Shown piece by piece: positions 29,906 to 39,067 of a stretch of 64,000 nt of DNA. This DNA is from Rhodoligotrophos defluvii (lineage in GTDB: Bacteria; Pseudomonadota; Alphaproteobacteria; Rhizobiales; Im1), in the NCBI RefSeq assembly GCF_005281615.1, contig NZ_SZZM01000001.1, forward strand, positions 1,521,455 through 1,585,454, written 5' to 3'. Within the stretch, counting starts at the first letter, position 1. Every line of letters starts with the position of its first letter. The position numbers and the translations under genes are program-made. The notes beneath the pieces are model-generated. The model saw nothing but the letters and a program-made list of their open reading frames with translations, had not been told where the DNA came from and searched no databases.

Positions 29906-31135
29906 ATGAAGCACAGCATGCGCATGACGGTGGCGGGCGCCATTGCCGCGGCCGGCATTCTTGCCTCGGTATGGTCGGCCCAGGCGCAGACTACCTACAA
30001 TGTCGCCGGAATGGCCGATTTCACCGGGCCCTATGCCGACATCATGAAGGACTGGACGGAAACGCGTCACGCGACCGTCCGCTGGTGGAACGAGGAGGTC
30101 GGCAAGGGCCTCGGCGTTCAGGTGAACCTGAAGGACTACGACAACCGCTACGACGTGGCCCAGGTGGCGAGCCTGTGGCCGGGCATCAAGGCGGAGATCA
30201 ATCCGGTGGTGGTGCTCGGCGTGGGCGGCCCGGACGTGGCGGCGCTGCAGAACCGGCTGCCCAGCGACAAGGTGCCCATGGTCATGGCAACGGCGAGCTA
30301 TGGCTATGTCTGGAAGCCGGACCCGTGGGTGTTCAACCCGCGGCCGACCTATAGCCACGAGTCGGCGGCGTTCTGCAACTGGCTGCGTGAGAAACGCGGC
30401 GGCGAGGGGCCGCTCAAGGTCGGCATCATCTCGTCGGAAGCCTCGCCCGCCTACGTGGATATCCACAACGGGCTGGTGAAATATGCCAAGGACAACCCGG
30501 ACAAGGTGGAAGTGGTCGAGGTGGTGTTCACCGAGGTGCAGCCGACCGATCTGACCACCCAGGTCAACCGCCTGCTGCGCAACGGGGTCGAGGCCATCGT
30601 CATCCAGACCAACACGGCGGCGGTGGTGGCCACCAAGCGCGCCCTGCAGACACTCGGCAAGGACGTGCCGATCATGATGAGCTCGCATAACGGCATCCTG
30701 ACCTCGGCCCGCGCCGCCGGGGACATGTCGCAGCTCAATGGCGACTACGAGGTCTATGGCATGGCGGTGCCAACCGACGCCGAGACCGAGCCGCACAAGT
30801 TCTTCAACATGCTCTCGGAGAAATATGGGCTGAAGGCCAACTGGAACGTGCCGTCGGTCATGGGCCTGGCGCAGATGCTGGTGGCGCTGCGCTCGATCGA
30901 GGCCGCGGCGAAAAAGGTCGGTCCCGACAAGGTCACCGGTGAGGCGGTGCGTGAGGCCATCCTCAGCACGCCGATCCCGTCGAGCGAAACCTTCGGCGTG
31001 CTGCCGGATCTCAAGTTCACCAATGAGGCGCCCTTCCCGCCCTCAGGCCTCACCGCCACCATCGCGACGGTCGAGGACGGCAAATATGTGATCGCTGCCG
31101 AGAACGTGCCGGTGCCTGATCTCAACAAGTGGTGA
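29906..31135 (+). CDS. HAAT ABC transporter periplasmic binding protein
   Basis: A 409-residue extracellular ligand-binding receptor with a Sec signal peptide (MKHSMRMTVAGAIAAAG, cleavage after AQA near residue 28) and periplasmic binding protein type I lobes. The mature region opens TTYNVAGMADFTGPYAD, as in LivK/aromatic-acid binding relatives. The substrate cannot be told from sequence, though the ligase and beta-oxidation genes suggest an organic acid. A GGGAGGAAG ribosome site precedes it. Confidence 0.92.
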   Translation: MKHSMRMTVAGAIAAAGILASVWSAQAQTTYNVAGMADFTGPYADIMKDWTETRHATVRWWNEEVGKGLGVQVNLKDYDNRYDVAQVASLWPGIKAEINPVVVLGVGGPDVAALQNRLPSDKVPMVMATASYGYVWKPDPWVFNPRPTYSHESAAFCNWLREKRGGEGPLKVGIISSEASPAYVDIHNGLVKYAKDNPDKVEVVEVVFTEVQPTDLTTQVNRLLRNGVEAIVIQTNTAAVVATKRALQTLGKDVPIMMSSHNGILTSARAAGDMSQLNGDYEVYGMAVPTDAETEPHKFFNMLSEKYGLKANWNVPSVMGLAQMLVALRSIEAAAKKVGPDKVTGEAVREAILSTPIPSSETFGVLPDLKFTNEAPFPPSGLTATIATVEDGKYVIAAENVPVPDLNKW

Positions 31136-31194
31136 TGCGTCACGGGGCTGGCTGCTCTGGCGGCCGCCCCGCTTGCTTCGGGTGGAGAACGCAA

Positions 31195-31986
31195 GTGCTC
31201 GAACTCACCAATGTCGAAGTCATCTACAGCGACGTCATCCTGGCGGTGAAAGGCATCTCCATGGTTGTCGGGAAGGGCCAGTGCGTGACGCTGCTCGGCG
31301 GCAATGGCGCCGGCAAGAGCACCACGCTGAAGGCCATTTCCCGGGTCATCACCATGGAAGATGGCGATGTCACGGGCGGCACCATCACCTTCGAGGGCGA
31401 CCGCATCGATCGGGCGGACCCGGAGGAGATCGTCTCTCGCGGTCTCGTCCACATCATGGAGGGCCGGCGGGTGCTGCGCCACCTCACCACCGAGCAGAAC
31501 CTGCTGGTGGGCGGCCATATGGAGCCCTCCGGCCGGGCGGTGCGGCAGCGGCTGGAAGAGGTATACGACCGTATCGGCCGGCTGGCGGCGCTGAAGAGCC
31601 GCACGGCGGGCTATCTCTCCGGCGGCGAGCAGCAGATGGTGGTGATCGGTCGGGCCATGATGGCCAACCCGAAGATGATCATGATCGACGAGCCGTCGCT
31701 GGGCCTGGCCCCACTGATGGTGGAGGAAGTTTTCGCTCTGCTCCACAGCCTGAAGCGGTCCGGCATCACCCTGCTCATCGTGGAGCAGAACACCCGTGTC
31801 GCCCTCGACATAGCGGACTATGGCTATGTGATGGAGAACGGACGCATCGTTCTCGAGGGGGCGGCGAGCGACCTCAAGTCGAACGAGGACGTACGCGAGT
31901 TCTATCTCGGCCTGACCATGGAGGGCGAGCGCAAGAGCTATCGGGACGTGAAGCACTACCGCCGCCGCAAGCGCTGGCTGGGCTAG
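31195..31986 (+). CDS. HAAT ABC transporter ATPase, LivF-like
   Basis: 263-residue LivF ATPase starting with GTG at 31195 (preceded by GGTGGAG), giving the family start MLELTNVEVIYSDV; the longer frame to 31129 lacks conservation. It has Walker A GGNGAGKST, LivF signature YLSGGEQQMVVIGRAMM, Walker B MIMIDEPSLGLAP and the H-loop. The C-terminal KSYRDVKHYRRRKRWLG basic tail recurs almost identically in the second cluster's LivF (HRRKRWL), pointing to a shared subfamily. Confidence 0.92.
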   Translation: MLELTNVEVIYSDVILAVKGISMVVGKGQCVTLLGGNGAGKSTTLKAISRVITMEDGDVTGGTITFEGDRIDRADPEEIVSRGLVHIMEGRRVLRHLTTEQNLLVGGHMEPSGRAVRQRLEEVYDRIGRLAALKSRTAGYLSGGEQQMVVIGRAMMANPKMIMIDEPSLGLAPLMVEEVFALLHSLKRSGITLLIVEQNTRVALDIADYGYVMENGRIVLEGAASDLKSNEDVREFYLGLTMEGERKSYRDVKHYRRRKRWLG

Positions 31987-32071
31987 GCATGGCGCGTGAA
32001 TAGACTTCGGCAGCAATACCGCTCTGAATACACCAAGTCGGCGTTATGCTTGCGCCAAGGGAAGGCGCGTG

Positions 32072-33304
32072 ATGGCACACAGAATTGCAGTTGTCGGCGG
32101 CGGCTTCGCGGGGCTCTGGGGCGCGGCCAGCGCAGCCCGGGCGCGCGCTCGCTTCGCGGTGCCGGAGGCCGAGCTGGAGATTGTGCTCGTTTCTCCGGGG
32201 CCGTTTCATGTTATTCGCGTACGGTGCTATGAGGCCGATCTCGAGCCCGTCCGCGTACCGCTCGACGACGTGCTCTCGCCCATCGGCGTGCGGCGAGTTC
32301 AGGCTCGCGTCACGGGGATAGACGCAACCGCCCGCTCCCTGACGCTGGAAGGCGGCGCCGGCGCCATCACCGGCCTCGAATATGATCGTCTTCTCCTCGC
32401 ATCGGGAAGCGAGCTCGTGCGCCCGGCCATTCCTATGGGCCAGCAGACTTTCGACGTGGACAGCTACGAAGGTGCTCGGCGCCTCGCCGGCCACCTCGCG
32501 GCTCTCGCCGAGAAACCGCGGAATGAAGCAGCGTGCACGGCGGTGGTGATCGGCGGCGGCCTCGTGGGAATCGAGATCGCCTGCGAGCTGCCAGGCCGGC
32601 TTCGGTCCGCGCTTGGCGCCGATGCTGCGGTCCGGGTGGTGCTCGTCGACCGTGGCGACATCGGCGCGGATATGGGCGAGGGGCGCGGCATCATCCTCGA
32701 CGCGCTCGCGGCGCTTCGCATCGAGTCACGGCCAAGCGCCCGCGTCACCGCCATTGACCAGACCGGCGTGGCCCTGGACAGCGGCGAGCACATCGCCACC
32801 GCGACCGTGGTCTTCGCCACGGGCATGAGAGCAAGCCCCCTGACGGAGGGCTTCGGCGTCACACGCGACCGGCTTGGCCGCCTGCCGGTCGACCGTTTCC
32901 TGATGGTGGAAGGCGTGGAGAGCGTCTATGCGGCTGGCGATTGCGCGCAGGTGCAAACCGACGACCTCGGCCACGTTTCTGTCATGTCCTGCCAGCACGC
33001 ACGTCCCATGGGCCGGCTTGCCGGGCATAACATGGTATGCGACCTGACGGGCCGTCTCGCCGAGCGGGTGCCCTTCACCGCCCCCGACTATGTGACGGTG
33101 CTCGACCTCGGCCCTTACGGCGCCCTCTACACGTCCGGCTGGGAACGCGGCACAGTGGTCGCAAAGGGCGCCGAGGCCAAAGCCACGAAACAGACAATCA
33201 ACGGCATGCGCATCTATCCGCCGCGGCCTGCAACGCGGGGTGCCATATTCGCTGCCGCAGCGCCCGTTATCCAGTCCCGCCCGTCTGTGAAGACTTCGGG
33301 TTAG
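32072..33304 (+). CDS. FAD/NAD(P)-dependent oxidoreductase (NDH-2-like)
   Basis: A 410-residue pyridine nucleotide-disulphide-type flavoprotein with FAD-binding GGGFAGLWGAA (about 9-19), a second nucleotide site VVIGGGLVGIEIA near 160, and a C-terminal FAD motif YAAGDCAQV. This matches NDH-2 or related NADH:quinone reductase/apoptosis-inducing-factor-like enzymes without an obvious membrane anchor. It converges on the kef-type gene and overlaps it by 38 bases. Confidence 0.85.
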   Translation: MAHRIAVVGGGFAGLWGAASAARARARFAVPEAELEIVLVSPGPFHVIRVRCYEADLEPVRVPLDDVLSPIGVRRVQARVTGIDATARSLTLEGGAGAITGLEYDRLLLASGSELVRPAIPMGQQTFDVDSYEGARRLAGHLAALAEKPRNEAACTAVVIGGGLVGIEIACELPGRLRSALGADAAVRVVLVDRGDIGADMGEGRGIILDALAALRIESRPSARVTAIDQTGVALDSGEHIATATVVFATGMRASPLTEGFGVTRDRLGRLPVDRFLMVEGVESVYAAGDCAQVQTDDLGHVSVMSCQHARPMGRLAGHNMVCDLTGRLAERVPFTAPDYVTVLDLGPYGALYTSGWERGTVVAKGAEAKATKQTINGMRIYPPRPATRGAIFAAAAPVIQSRPSVKTSG

Positions 33305-35009
33305 CTCGTGCCCTCGCCGGGGCTTGCATGACTTGCCGCACGGCCTCTATCGCCTGCTGGATCTGAGCTTCCTCTTCTCCCAATGCGTCAAGGACTGCCT
33401 TGCCGAGAAGGAGACTGGATTCCGTGGTTTCCGGCAGAACACGCGTGGCGCCCTCGGCGAGCAGGGCTTGCATCTCGACGTGATCCCGCGCGCGGACGAT
33501 GATCGGCGTGTCCGGTAAATTGCGGCGCAGATTTCGAAGCACGACACGCGCCGCAGCCGGGTCATCCAGGGTAATGACGACCGCGCGGGCCTCCTGAGCC
33601 CTCGCCGCCTTCGTTATCGCTTCCCGGCATGCATCTCCGAAGAAGACGTGCAGCCCCTTCGCACGCGAGGCCTCCACACGGGCAACGTCGAGATCGACCG
33701 CTATCCATCGATGCCCTCGTTCTCCGAGCAGCTGCGCAATGGTTTGGCCGACCCGTCCGAAGCCGGCGATCACGACGTGATCGAAATACGATTTCGCCTC
33801 CGCCTCCAGGGCGGCCCGGCCATCCAGGCCGCGACTGTCCAACCAGCGCTGCGCATGGCGGCCCGCCCAGGCCAGAGCCGGCGTCGCCGCCATGCTCAGA
33901 GCAACGACGGCCAGAAGGAACTGGCCCGTTTCGACTGGCAGCACCGCGGTGCCCATGGCAAGGGAAAATAGCACGAAGGCAAACTCACCACCCTGCGCAA
34001 GGTGCAGCCCCGCATTGACGGCGAGGCCCGGTGAAAGCCCAAACAGGCGCCCCAATCCTGCAATGAGCAATGCCTTCACGAAGAGGAGCGCGATCGTCGC
34101 AGCCAGGATGAGGTGAAATTGTGGGACGATCACGCGGAGGTCCACCAGCATGCCGACCGAGATAAAGAAAAGCCCGAGCAGGATCCCGCGCACTGGACGA
34201 ATGTCGGCTTCGACTTGGTGGCGATATTCGGTTCCCGCCAGCATGAGCCCCGCGAGGAACGCGCCGAGCGACATCGAAAGCCCCGCCGCCGCTGTTCCCC
34301 AGGCGGTCGCCAGCACGACCAGCAGGGTTGCTGCCATGAACAGCTCGGGGCTGCGCGTCGATGCGATGAAGCGGTAGAGGGGCCGCAACACGAGCCGCCC
34401 CGCCGCCAGGAGCAGGGCCAGAGCGGCCGTTGCCTTTGCAGCGGCCAAGATGAGAGCCTGCCCGACCGCCTCGGGCTCCTGTCCCAGGGCGGTGACCACG
34501 GCCAGGCCGGGCACGACCGCCAGGTCCTGAAGCAGGAGAATGGATAGGACGACCCGACCGAGTTGGGTCGACAGTTCGCCCCGTTCCGCAAGCATCTGCA
34601 GGACGAAGGCGGTCGAGGACAAGGCAAGCGCGCCGCCGACGACTGCGGCCTGGCTCCAGCCCCGGTCAAGCAGCAGCGCACCGGCTCCGATCGCCAGTCC
34701 GGTCACGGCCACCTGCGCCAGACCGAGGCCGAACACATAACGCGCCATGACCTTCAGCCGATCGAGCGATAGCTCGAGGCCTATGGCGAAGAGCATGAAA
34801 ACAACGCCGAGCTCGGCGAGGCGATGTGTGCCTTCGACTTCACCGATCAGAGCCAGCCCGTGAGGGCCTATGACGAGCCCGGCGATGAGATACCCGATGA
34901 CCGCATGCACACCCACTCTTCGGACAAGGGGCACGACCAGCACCGATGCCAGCAGGAAGATGGTGGCGTCGCGGAGCATCGAGTAATCGTGGGAATGAAT
35001 ATCGGGCAT
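33267..35009 (-). CDS. Monovalent cation:proton antiporter-2 (KefB/YbaL-like) with TrkA-N domain
   Basis: A 580-residue protein with about twelve membrane helices (residues 1-390) of the CPA2 Na+/H+ or K+/H+ exchanger family, followed by a RCK/TrkA-N nucleotide-binding domain starting VIAGFGRVGQTIAQLL (about 415). This is the layout of glutathione-gated K+ efflux systems and YbaL. The convergent neighbour is a flavoprotein oxidoreductase, whereas Kef systems have an ancillary quinone reductase-type partner; the pairing here is only suggestive. Confidence 0.92.
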   Translation of the reverse strand: MPDIHSHDYSMLRDATIFLLASVLVVPLVRRVGVHAVIGYLIAGLVIGPHGLALIGEVEGTHRLAELGVVFMLFAIGLELSLDRLKVMARYVFGLGLAQVAVTGLAIGAGALLLDRGWSQAAVVGGALALSSTAFVLQMLAERGELSTQLGRVVLSILLLQDLAVVPGLAVVTALGQEPEAVGQALILAAAKATAALALLLAAGRLVLRPLYRFIASTRSPELFMAATLLVVLATAWGTAAAGLSMSLGAFLAGLMLAGTEYRHQVEADIRPVRGILLGLFFISVGMLVDLRVIVPQFHLILAATIALLFVKALLIAGLGRLFGLSPGLAVNAGLHLAQGGEFAFVLFSLAMGTAVLPVETGQFLLAVVALSMAATPALAWAGRHAQRWLDSRGLDGRAALEAEAKSYFDHVVIAGFGRVGQTIAQLLGERGHRWIAVDLDVARVEASRAKGLHVFFGDACREAITKAARAQEARAVVITLDDPAAARVVLRNLRRNLPDTPIIVRARDHVEMQALLAEGATRVLPETTESSLLLGKAVLDALGEEEAQIQQAIEAVRQVMQAPARARANPKSSQTGGTG

Positions 35010-35131
35010 CTCTGGTTTAGCTGGTTCGCCGCCGGAGCAGGCACAGGAGCCCGCAGCGGTGTGTCAGGCATACCACGCTTCGAAGCCCAGGATGCAACGG
35101 CGCATGGCACCGCCGCCCAGGCGAGGGATTT

Positions 35132-35767
35132 CTATCTCCCTTCGAGGGCAATGCGAATGCCGAACGCGACCAGCAGGCCTCCCATGAGCCCTTCGATCCA
35201 GCGCCGCACCGCGCTCCGGCGAAGGAAATCGCCGGCTGTCGCGACCAGAACGGCATAAAGGGTGAGCCAGCCGAAGGTCATTCCAGAGAATATGAGCCCC
35301 AGCAGGAGAAAGCTGAAGAAGCTCGCTTCCCCGGCCGGCACGAATTGCGGCAGCAAGCTTGCGAAGAATATCGCCATTTTGGGATTGCCGAGGTCGCTGA
35401 CGAGGCCTTGCCGGAAGGCAGCGAGCGGCCGCAATCTCGAGGAAGGATTAATTGGTTGCGCTATGTGAGCTTTCACCCCGGAAGAACCGAACGCGTCCCG
35501 CAGCGCCTGAATGCCCAAGAAAACGAGGTAGGCCGCACCGGCATAGGTGAGAGCGAGAAAAAGCGGCTTGGAGGCGACGAGGATTGCGACTATTCCCGCG
35601 CTGGTGGCCAGCGCCCAGATGACTTGGCCGCTCGCCACGCCGAGCGCCGTCATGACCCCTCCCGGCCGGCTGCCGAGAAGCGTGTTTCTTATGGTGACCG
35701 CGGTATCGGGTCCGGGCGTGACGATGACGACGGCCGCGAGGCCCAGGAAGGCCAGAAACCCGGTCAT
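35132..35767 (-). CDS. LysE/RhtB family transporter
   Basis: 211-residue inner-membrane protein with about six hydrophobic segments and the LysE/RhtB signature TPGPDTAVTIRNTLLGSRPGG near the N-terminus. The family exports amino acids such as homoserine, threonine or lysine; specificity cannot be assigned. It stands alone on the minus strand between the antiporter and livF of cluster C. Confidence 0.9.
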   Translation of the reverse strand: MTGFLAFLGLAAVVIVTPGPDTAVTIRNTLLGSRPGGVMTALGVASGQVIWALATSAGIVAILVASKPLFLALTYAGAAYLVFLGIQALRDAFGSSGVKAHIAQPINPSSRLRPLAAFRQGLVSDLGNPKMAIFFASLLPQFVPAGEASFFSFLLLGLIFSGMTFGWLTLYAVLVATAGDFLRRSAVRRWIEGLMGGLLVAFGIRIALEGR

Positions 35768-35830
35768 AGGTCCTCTCCAGCGACAACATGCCGGGCGCGC
35801 AGGCCCTTGGTTCTGTGTGGCACGGATATC

Positions 35831-36658
35831 TTAAAGCCAGCGCTTGCGCCGGTGGAAGCTCTTGAGGTTCTTGAAGCTTTTGCGAGCCGCGCTGGTGCCG
35901 AGATAGAACTCTTTCACATCCTCGTTTTCGCGCAGCTCGGCCGCGGAGCCGTCCAGCACGATCTTGCCCTGCTCCATGATATAGCCGTAGGACGCAAGGC
36001 CGAGGGCCATCTTCGCATTCTGCTCGACGATCAGGATTGTCGTCTTCAGTTCGCGATTGATGCGCTTGATGATTTCAAACACCTCCTGCACCAGAAGCGG
36101 CGATAGGCCCATGGACGGCTCGTCCAGGAGGATGAGCTTCGGACGGGCCATGAGCGCCCGCCCGAGGGCGAGCATCTGCTGCTCGCCCCCGGACAGGTAG
36201 CCGGCCAGCCCCTTTCGTTCGCGCAGCCGCGGGAAATAGCTGAAGACCGTTTCCAGGTCGTTCTCGATCTCGCGGTCCCGCCTGACATAGGCGCCGAGAC
36301 GCAGGTTCTCGACGCAAGTCATGTCACCGATGATGCGCCGGCCTTCCAGCACCTGAAAGACGCCGCGACGCACCACCGTGTCCGGCTCGAGCGTGCTGAT
36401 CTCCTCGCCGCCGAAGGCGATGTTGCCCCGCGTGATCTTTCCGTTCTCGCTCTTGAGAAGCCCCGAGATCGCCTTCAGGGTGGTCGACTTGCCGGCGCCG
36501 TTGGCGCCGAGCAGCGCCACGATCTCGCCGGCATGCACCGCAAAGCTCAGGCCGCGCAGGACCAGGATGACCTCGTCATAGACGACCTCCACATTGCTGA
36601 CATTGAGCATTGGAGGGCCGGTACGCTCCCGTCCGACTGCTCCTTCAAGCCTGATCAT
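35831..36658 (-). CDS. HAAT ABC transporter ATPase, LivF-like (cluster C)
   Basis: A LivF-type ATPase with Walker A GANGAGKST, signature YLSGGEQQMLALGRALM, Walker B LILLDEPSMGLSP and a basic C-terminus HRRKRWL. ATG 36658 (MIRLEGAVGRERTGPP) gives 275 residues, 48 bases longer than the core start MLNVSNVEVVYDEV at 36610; such short extensions are usual in this subfamily. It is the last gene of the 46.1-35.8 kb leftward run and follows its binding-protein gene after 25 bases. Confidence 0.92.
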   Translation of the reverse strand: MIRLEGAVGRERTGPPMLNVSNVEVVYDEVILVLRGLSFAVHAGEIVALLGANGAGKSTTLKAISGLLKSENGKITRGNIAFGGEEISTLEPDTVVRRGVFQVLEGRRIIGDMTCVENLRLGAYVRRDREIENDLETVFSYFPRLRERKGLAGYLSGGEQQMLALGRALMARPKLILLDEPSMGLSPLLVQEVFEIIKRINRELKTTILIVEQNAKMALGLASYGYIMEQGKIVLDGSAAELRENEDVKEFYLGTSAARKSFKNLKSFHRRKRWL

Positions 36659-36683
36659 GGCGGTGTTCACCTTGTCGAATAGC

Positions 36684-37958
36684 CTACCAGCCGAGCCATT
36701 CGGGCCGGCGCTCGACCTCGATCGTCTCCAGCGGCTCGAATCGGATGGTGCCGGCCTTCACAAGCTCGGCCACGGGCGCATCGGTCGGCCCAGTGACATG
36801 GGCGCGCACGATGTTGACGCCCGCGGTTCCGCGATGGTCTTCCGGCGTCCAGGTCGAGGGGAAGCAAACGCCTTCCAGGCCGGCGGGCACCCAGTCGGCC
36901 TTCTGATAGAAGCCCTGTTTGATGTTTTCGCCGCTGATTCCGCCATTCGCCGCCGCCCATTCCATGGCTTCCTTCAGATAATAGACGGCGCAGACGGAGG
37001 CCATGTAATGGCCTAGCCGGAACGCCCGGCCCGACGGGTCGGAAATGGCCGAGATGGCGCGCAGAGTGGCCATGCCCGGGGCATCTCCATTCCACAGCAC
37101 CGGCGTGCGCACCGCGAAGACCACCCCGTCCGCTCCCGCGCCGATCGCCTTGGCGGAGCTCTCGTCGAGCCCCCAGACATTGCCCAGGAACTGCGGCTTG
37201 GCGCCCACAGTGTGGCACGACTTCAGTAGCGAGATGGTGGAGCCGGCCGTGTTGCCGAGATAGGCGTAATCAGCACCGCTCTCTTTGAGGGTCAGGCATT
37301 GCGCGGTGTAGTCGCCGGGTGTCAGCGCATATTGGATGGCCGGCAGCACTTCGAAGCCCAGCTCGCGCGCCAGAGCTTCGCCCGCCTCCTTCGGTGCATT
37401 CGGATAGGGATGATTGGCGCCCATGTGCACGTATTTGGGCTTGTCGGTTCTCCCCTTCGCCTCGTAATCCTTCTTTGCCCAGATGAGCAGGCCCCGGAGC
37501 GCATCGGAATAGGTTGGTCCGTAGAAGAAGTTGTAGGGGGCCGGCTTGCTTCCCCGCGGGCCCTTGCCCTGGGGATCGCTGATCTGCGCGGCATAGGAGC
37601 CGGACACGTACGGAATCTGATCCTTGGCGACGAAACCGCTGAGCGCCTCGGTGTCAGCCGTTCCCCAGCCCAGGATCGCGGTCACCTTGTCGCTGCCCGT
37701 CCACTTCTTGTATTGGCTGATGGCGCGGGGCGCCTGGTAGGCATAGTCGAACATGTCGATCGAGATCTGCTGCCCCGCAATGCCACCGTTCTTGTTGATG
37801 TAGGCGATGGCGTCCTGCTGGCCCTGGCCGAAAGGCTGGCTGATGTCGGATGTGGGCCCGGTGTAATCGACGAGCTGCCCGATGCGGATCGTCTCCTGCG
37901 CCAGGGCCGGTCCGCATAATCCGATCAATGCTGCCCCAAGAACTGCGATTGCTTTCAT
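36684..37958 (-). CDS. HAAT ABC transporter periplasmic binding protein (cluster C)
   Basis: 424-residue periplasmic binding protein with a signal peptide (MKAIAVLGAALIGLCGPALA) and mature start QETIRIGQLVDYTGPTSD. The fold is PBP type I, LivK-like. Its relation to the 409-residue receptor of cluster A is at the family level only; the two probably bind different acids. It lies between livM and livF. Confidence 0.92.
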   Translation of the reverse strand: MKAIAVLGAALIGLCGPALAQETIRIGQLVDYTGPTSDISQPFGQGQQDAIAYINKNGGIAGQQISIDMFDYAYQAPRAISQYKKWTGSDKVTAILGWGTADTEALSGFVAKDQIPYVSGSYAAQISDPQGKGPRGSKPAPYNFFYGPTYSDALRGLLIWAKKDYEAKGRTDKPKYVHMGANHPYPNAPKEAGEALARELGFEVLPAIQYALTPGDYTAQCLTLKESGADYAYLGNTAGSTISLLKSCHTVGAKPQFLGNVWGLDESSAKAIGAGADGVVFAVRTPVLWNGDAPGMATLRAISAISDPSGRAFRLGHYMASVCAVYYLKEAMEWAAANGGISGENIKQGFYQKADWVPAGLEGVCFPSTWTPEDHRGTAGVNIVRAHVTGPTDAPVAELVKAGTIRFEPLETIEVERRPEWLGW

Positions 37959-37994
37959 TGTACTTGCTCCTCCCAGATGTTTTCTTTGGTTGGC

Positions 37995-39059
37995 TCAGTG
38001 CGAGAAGGGAAACAGCTTCCAATAGGCCTTGATCTGGCGCCATCGATGCGCAAGCCCGTCCGGCTCGAAGACGAGGAAGAGGATGATGGCGAGGCCGATG
38101 GTGATCTCGCGCAGATAGGCCAGCGAGTCGCGCAGCCCCAGTGCGCTGTCGATGGGTGTCCCCGCGAGCGCGTCGGTGAAGGCCTGCATCACCTCCGGCA
38201 GCAGGACCATGAACGCGGTGCCCAGCAGGGTGCCGAGCAGCGATCCCAGCCCGCCGATGATGATCATCCCGAGAAACTGGATCGAGAACAGAAGGGTGAA
38301 GCCCTCGACGGAAACGAACTGCAGGTAGTGCGCATAAAGCGCGCCGCCGATGCCGGCGTAGAACGCGGAGATGCCGAAAGAGAGCGTCCGGTACTTGGTG
38401 AGATTGATGCCCATCATCTCCGCCGAGAGGTAATGGTCGCGCACGGCGACGAGCGCGCGGCCGTCGCGGGTCCGCAACAGATTCGCGGCAAGAACAAAGG
38501 CCAGGATGACGGCGACGAGCACCACATAGGCATAGCGCTCGTCGGTGTCGAAGGTCATGCCGAGCAGGCTGAAGGGCGGCGCTATGGTCCCGGCGACGCC
38601 GCCGGTGAACCAGTCCGCCCGGTTGAGGAAGTCCTCGATGATGAATTGCGCGGCAAGGGTGGCAATGGCCAGGTAGAGCCCTTTCAGGCGTGCCGCCGGC
38701 AGGCCGAAGACCATTCCCACGGCTGTTGTGGCGAAACCTGCGAGCGGTATGGACAGCACCACCGGAATGCCGGCATTGGCGAAGTAGGCCGAGGCGAAGG
38801 CTCCGAAGCCGAAGAATGCGGCATGCCCGATCGAGATCTGGCCGGTGAAGCCCACGAGAATATTGAGACCGAGCGCCGCGATGCTGAGATAGCCGATCTG
38901 AATGAGCAGCGACAAAAGGTGCTTGTCCAGCACTGCCGGTGCAGCCGCGAGCACGGCGATGAAGACGATCACGCCCAGCCGGCTTCCCCTGGTCGGGAAA
39001 ATGGTCGTGTCGGCTCGATAGGTTGTGCGGTAGTCGCCTGCCGGGAGAAGAAGGGTCAT
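37995..39059 (-). CDS. HAAT ABC transporter permease, LivM-like (cluster C)
   Basis: 354-residue membrane protein with the LivM signature VGFTGQISIGHAAFFGFGAFA and the cytoplasmic loop VAVRDHYLSAEMMGINLTKY. The start at 39059 (MTLLLPAG) lies 8 bases after the livH stop; the frame opens 12 bases further. It probably forms the channel with the upstream LivH. Confidence 0.92.
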   Translation of the reverse strand: MTLLLPAGDYRTTYRADTTIFPTRGSRLGVIVFIAVLAAAPAVLDKHLLSLLIQIGYLSIAALGLNILVGFTGQISIGHAAFFGFGAFASAYFANAGIPVVLSIPLAGFATTAVGMVFGLPAARLKGLYLAIATLAAQFIIEDFLNRADWFTGGVAGTIAPPFSLLGMTFDTDERYAYVVLVAVILAFVLAANLLRTRDGRALVAVRDHYLSAEMMGINLTKYRTLSFGISAFYAGIGGALYAHYLQFVSVEGFTLLFSIQFLGMIIIGGLGSLLGTLLGTAFMVLLPEVMQAFTDALAGTPIDSALGLRDSLAYLREITIGLAIILFLVFEPDGLAHRWRQIKAYWKLFPFSH

Positions 39060-39067
39060 GGAGCACC

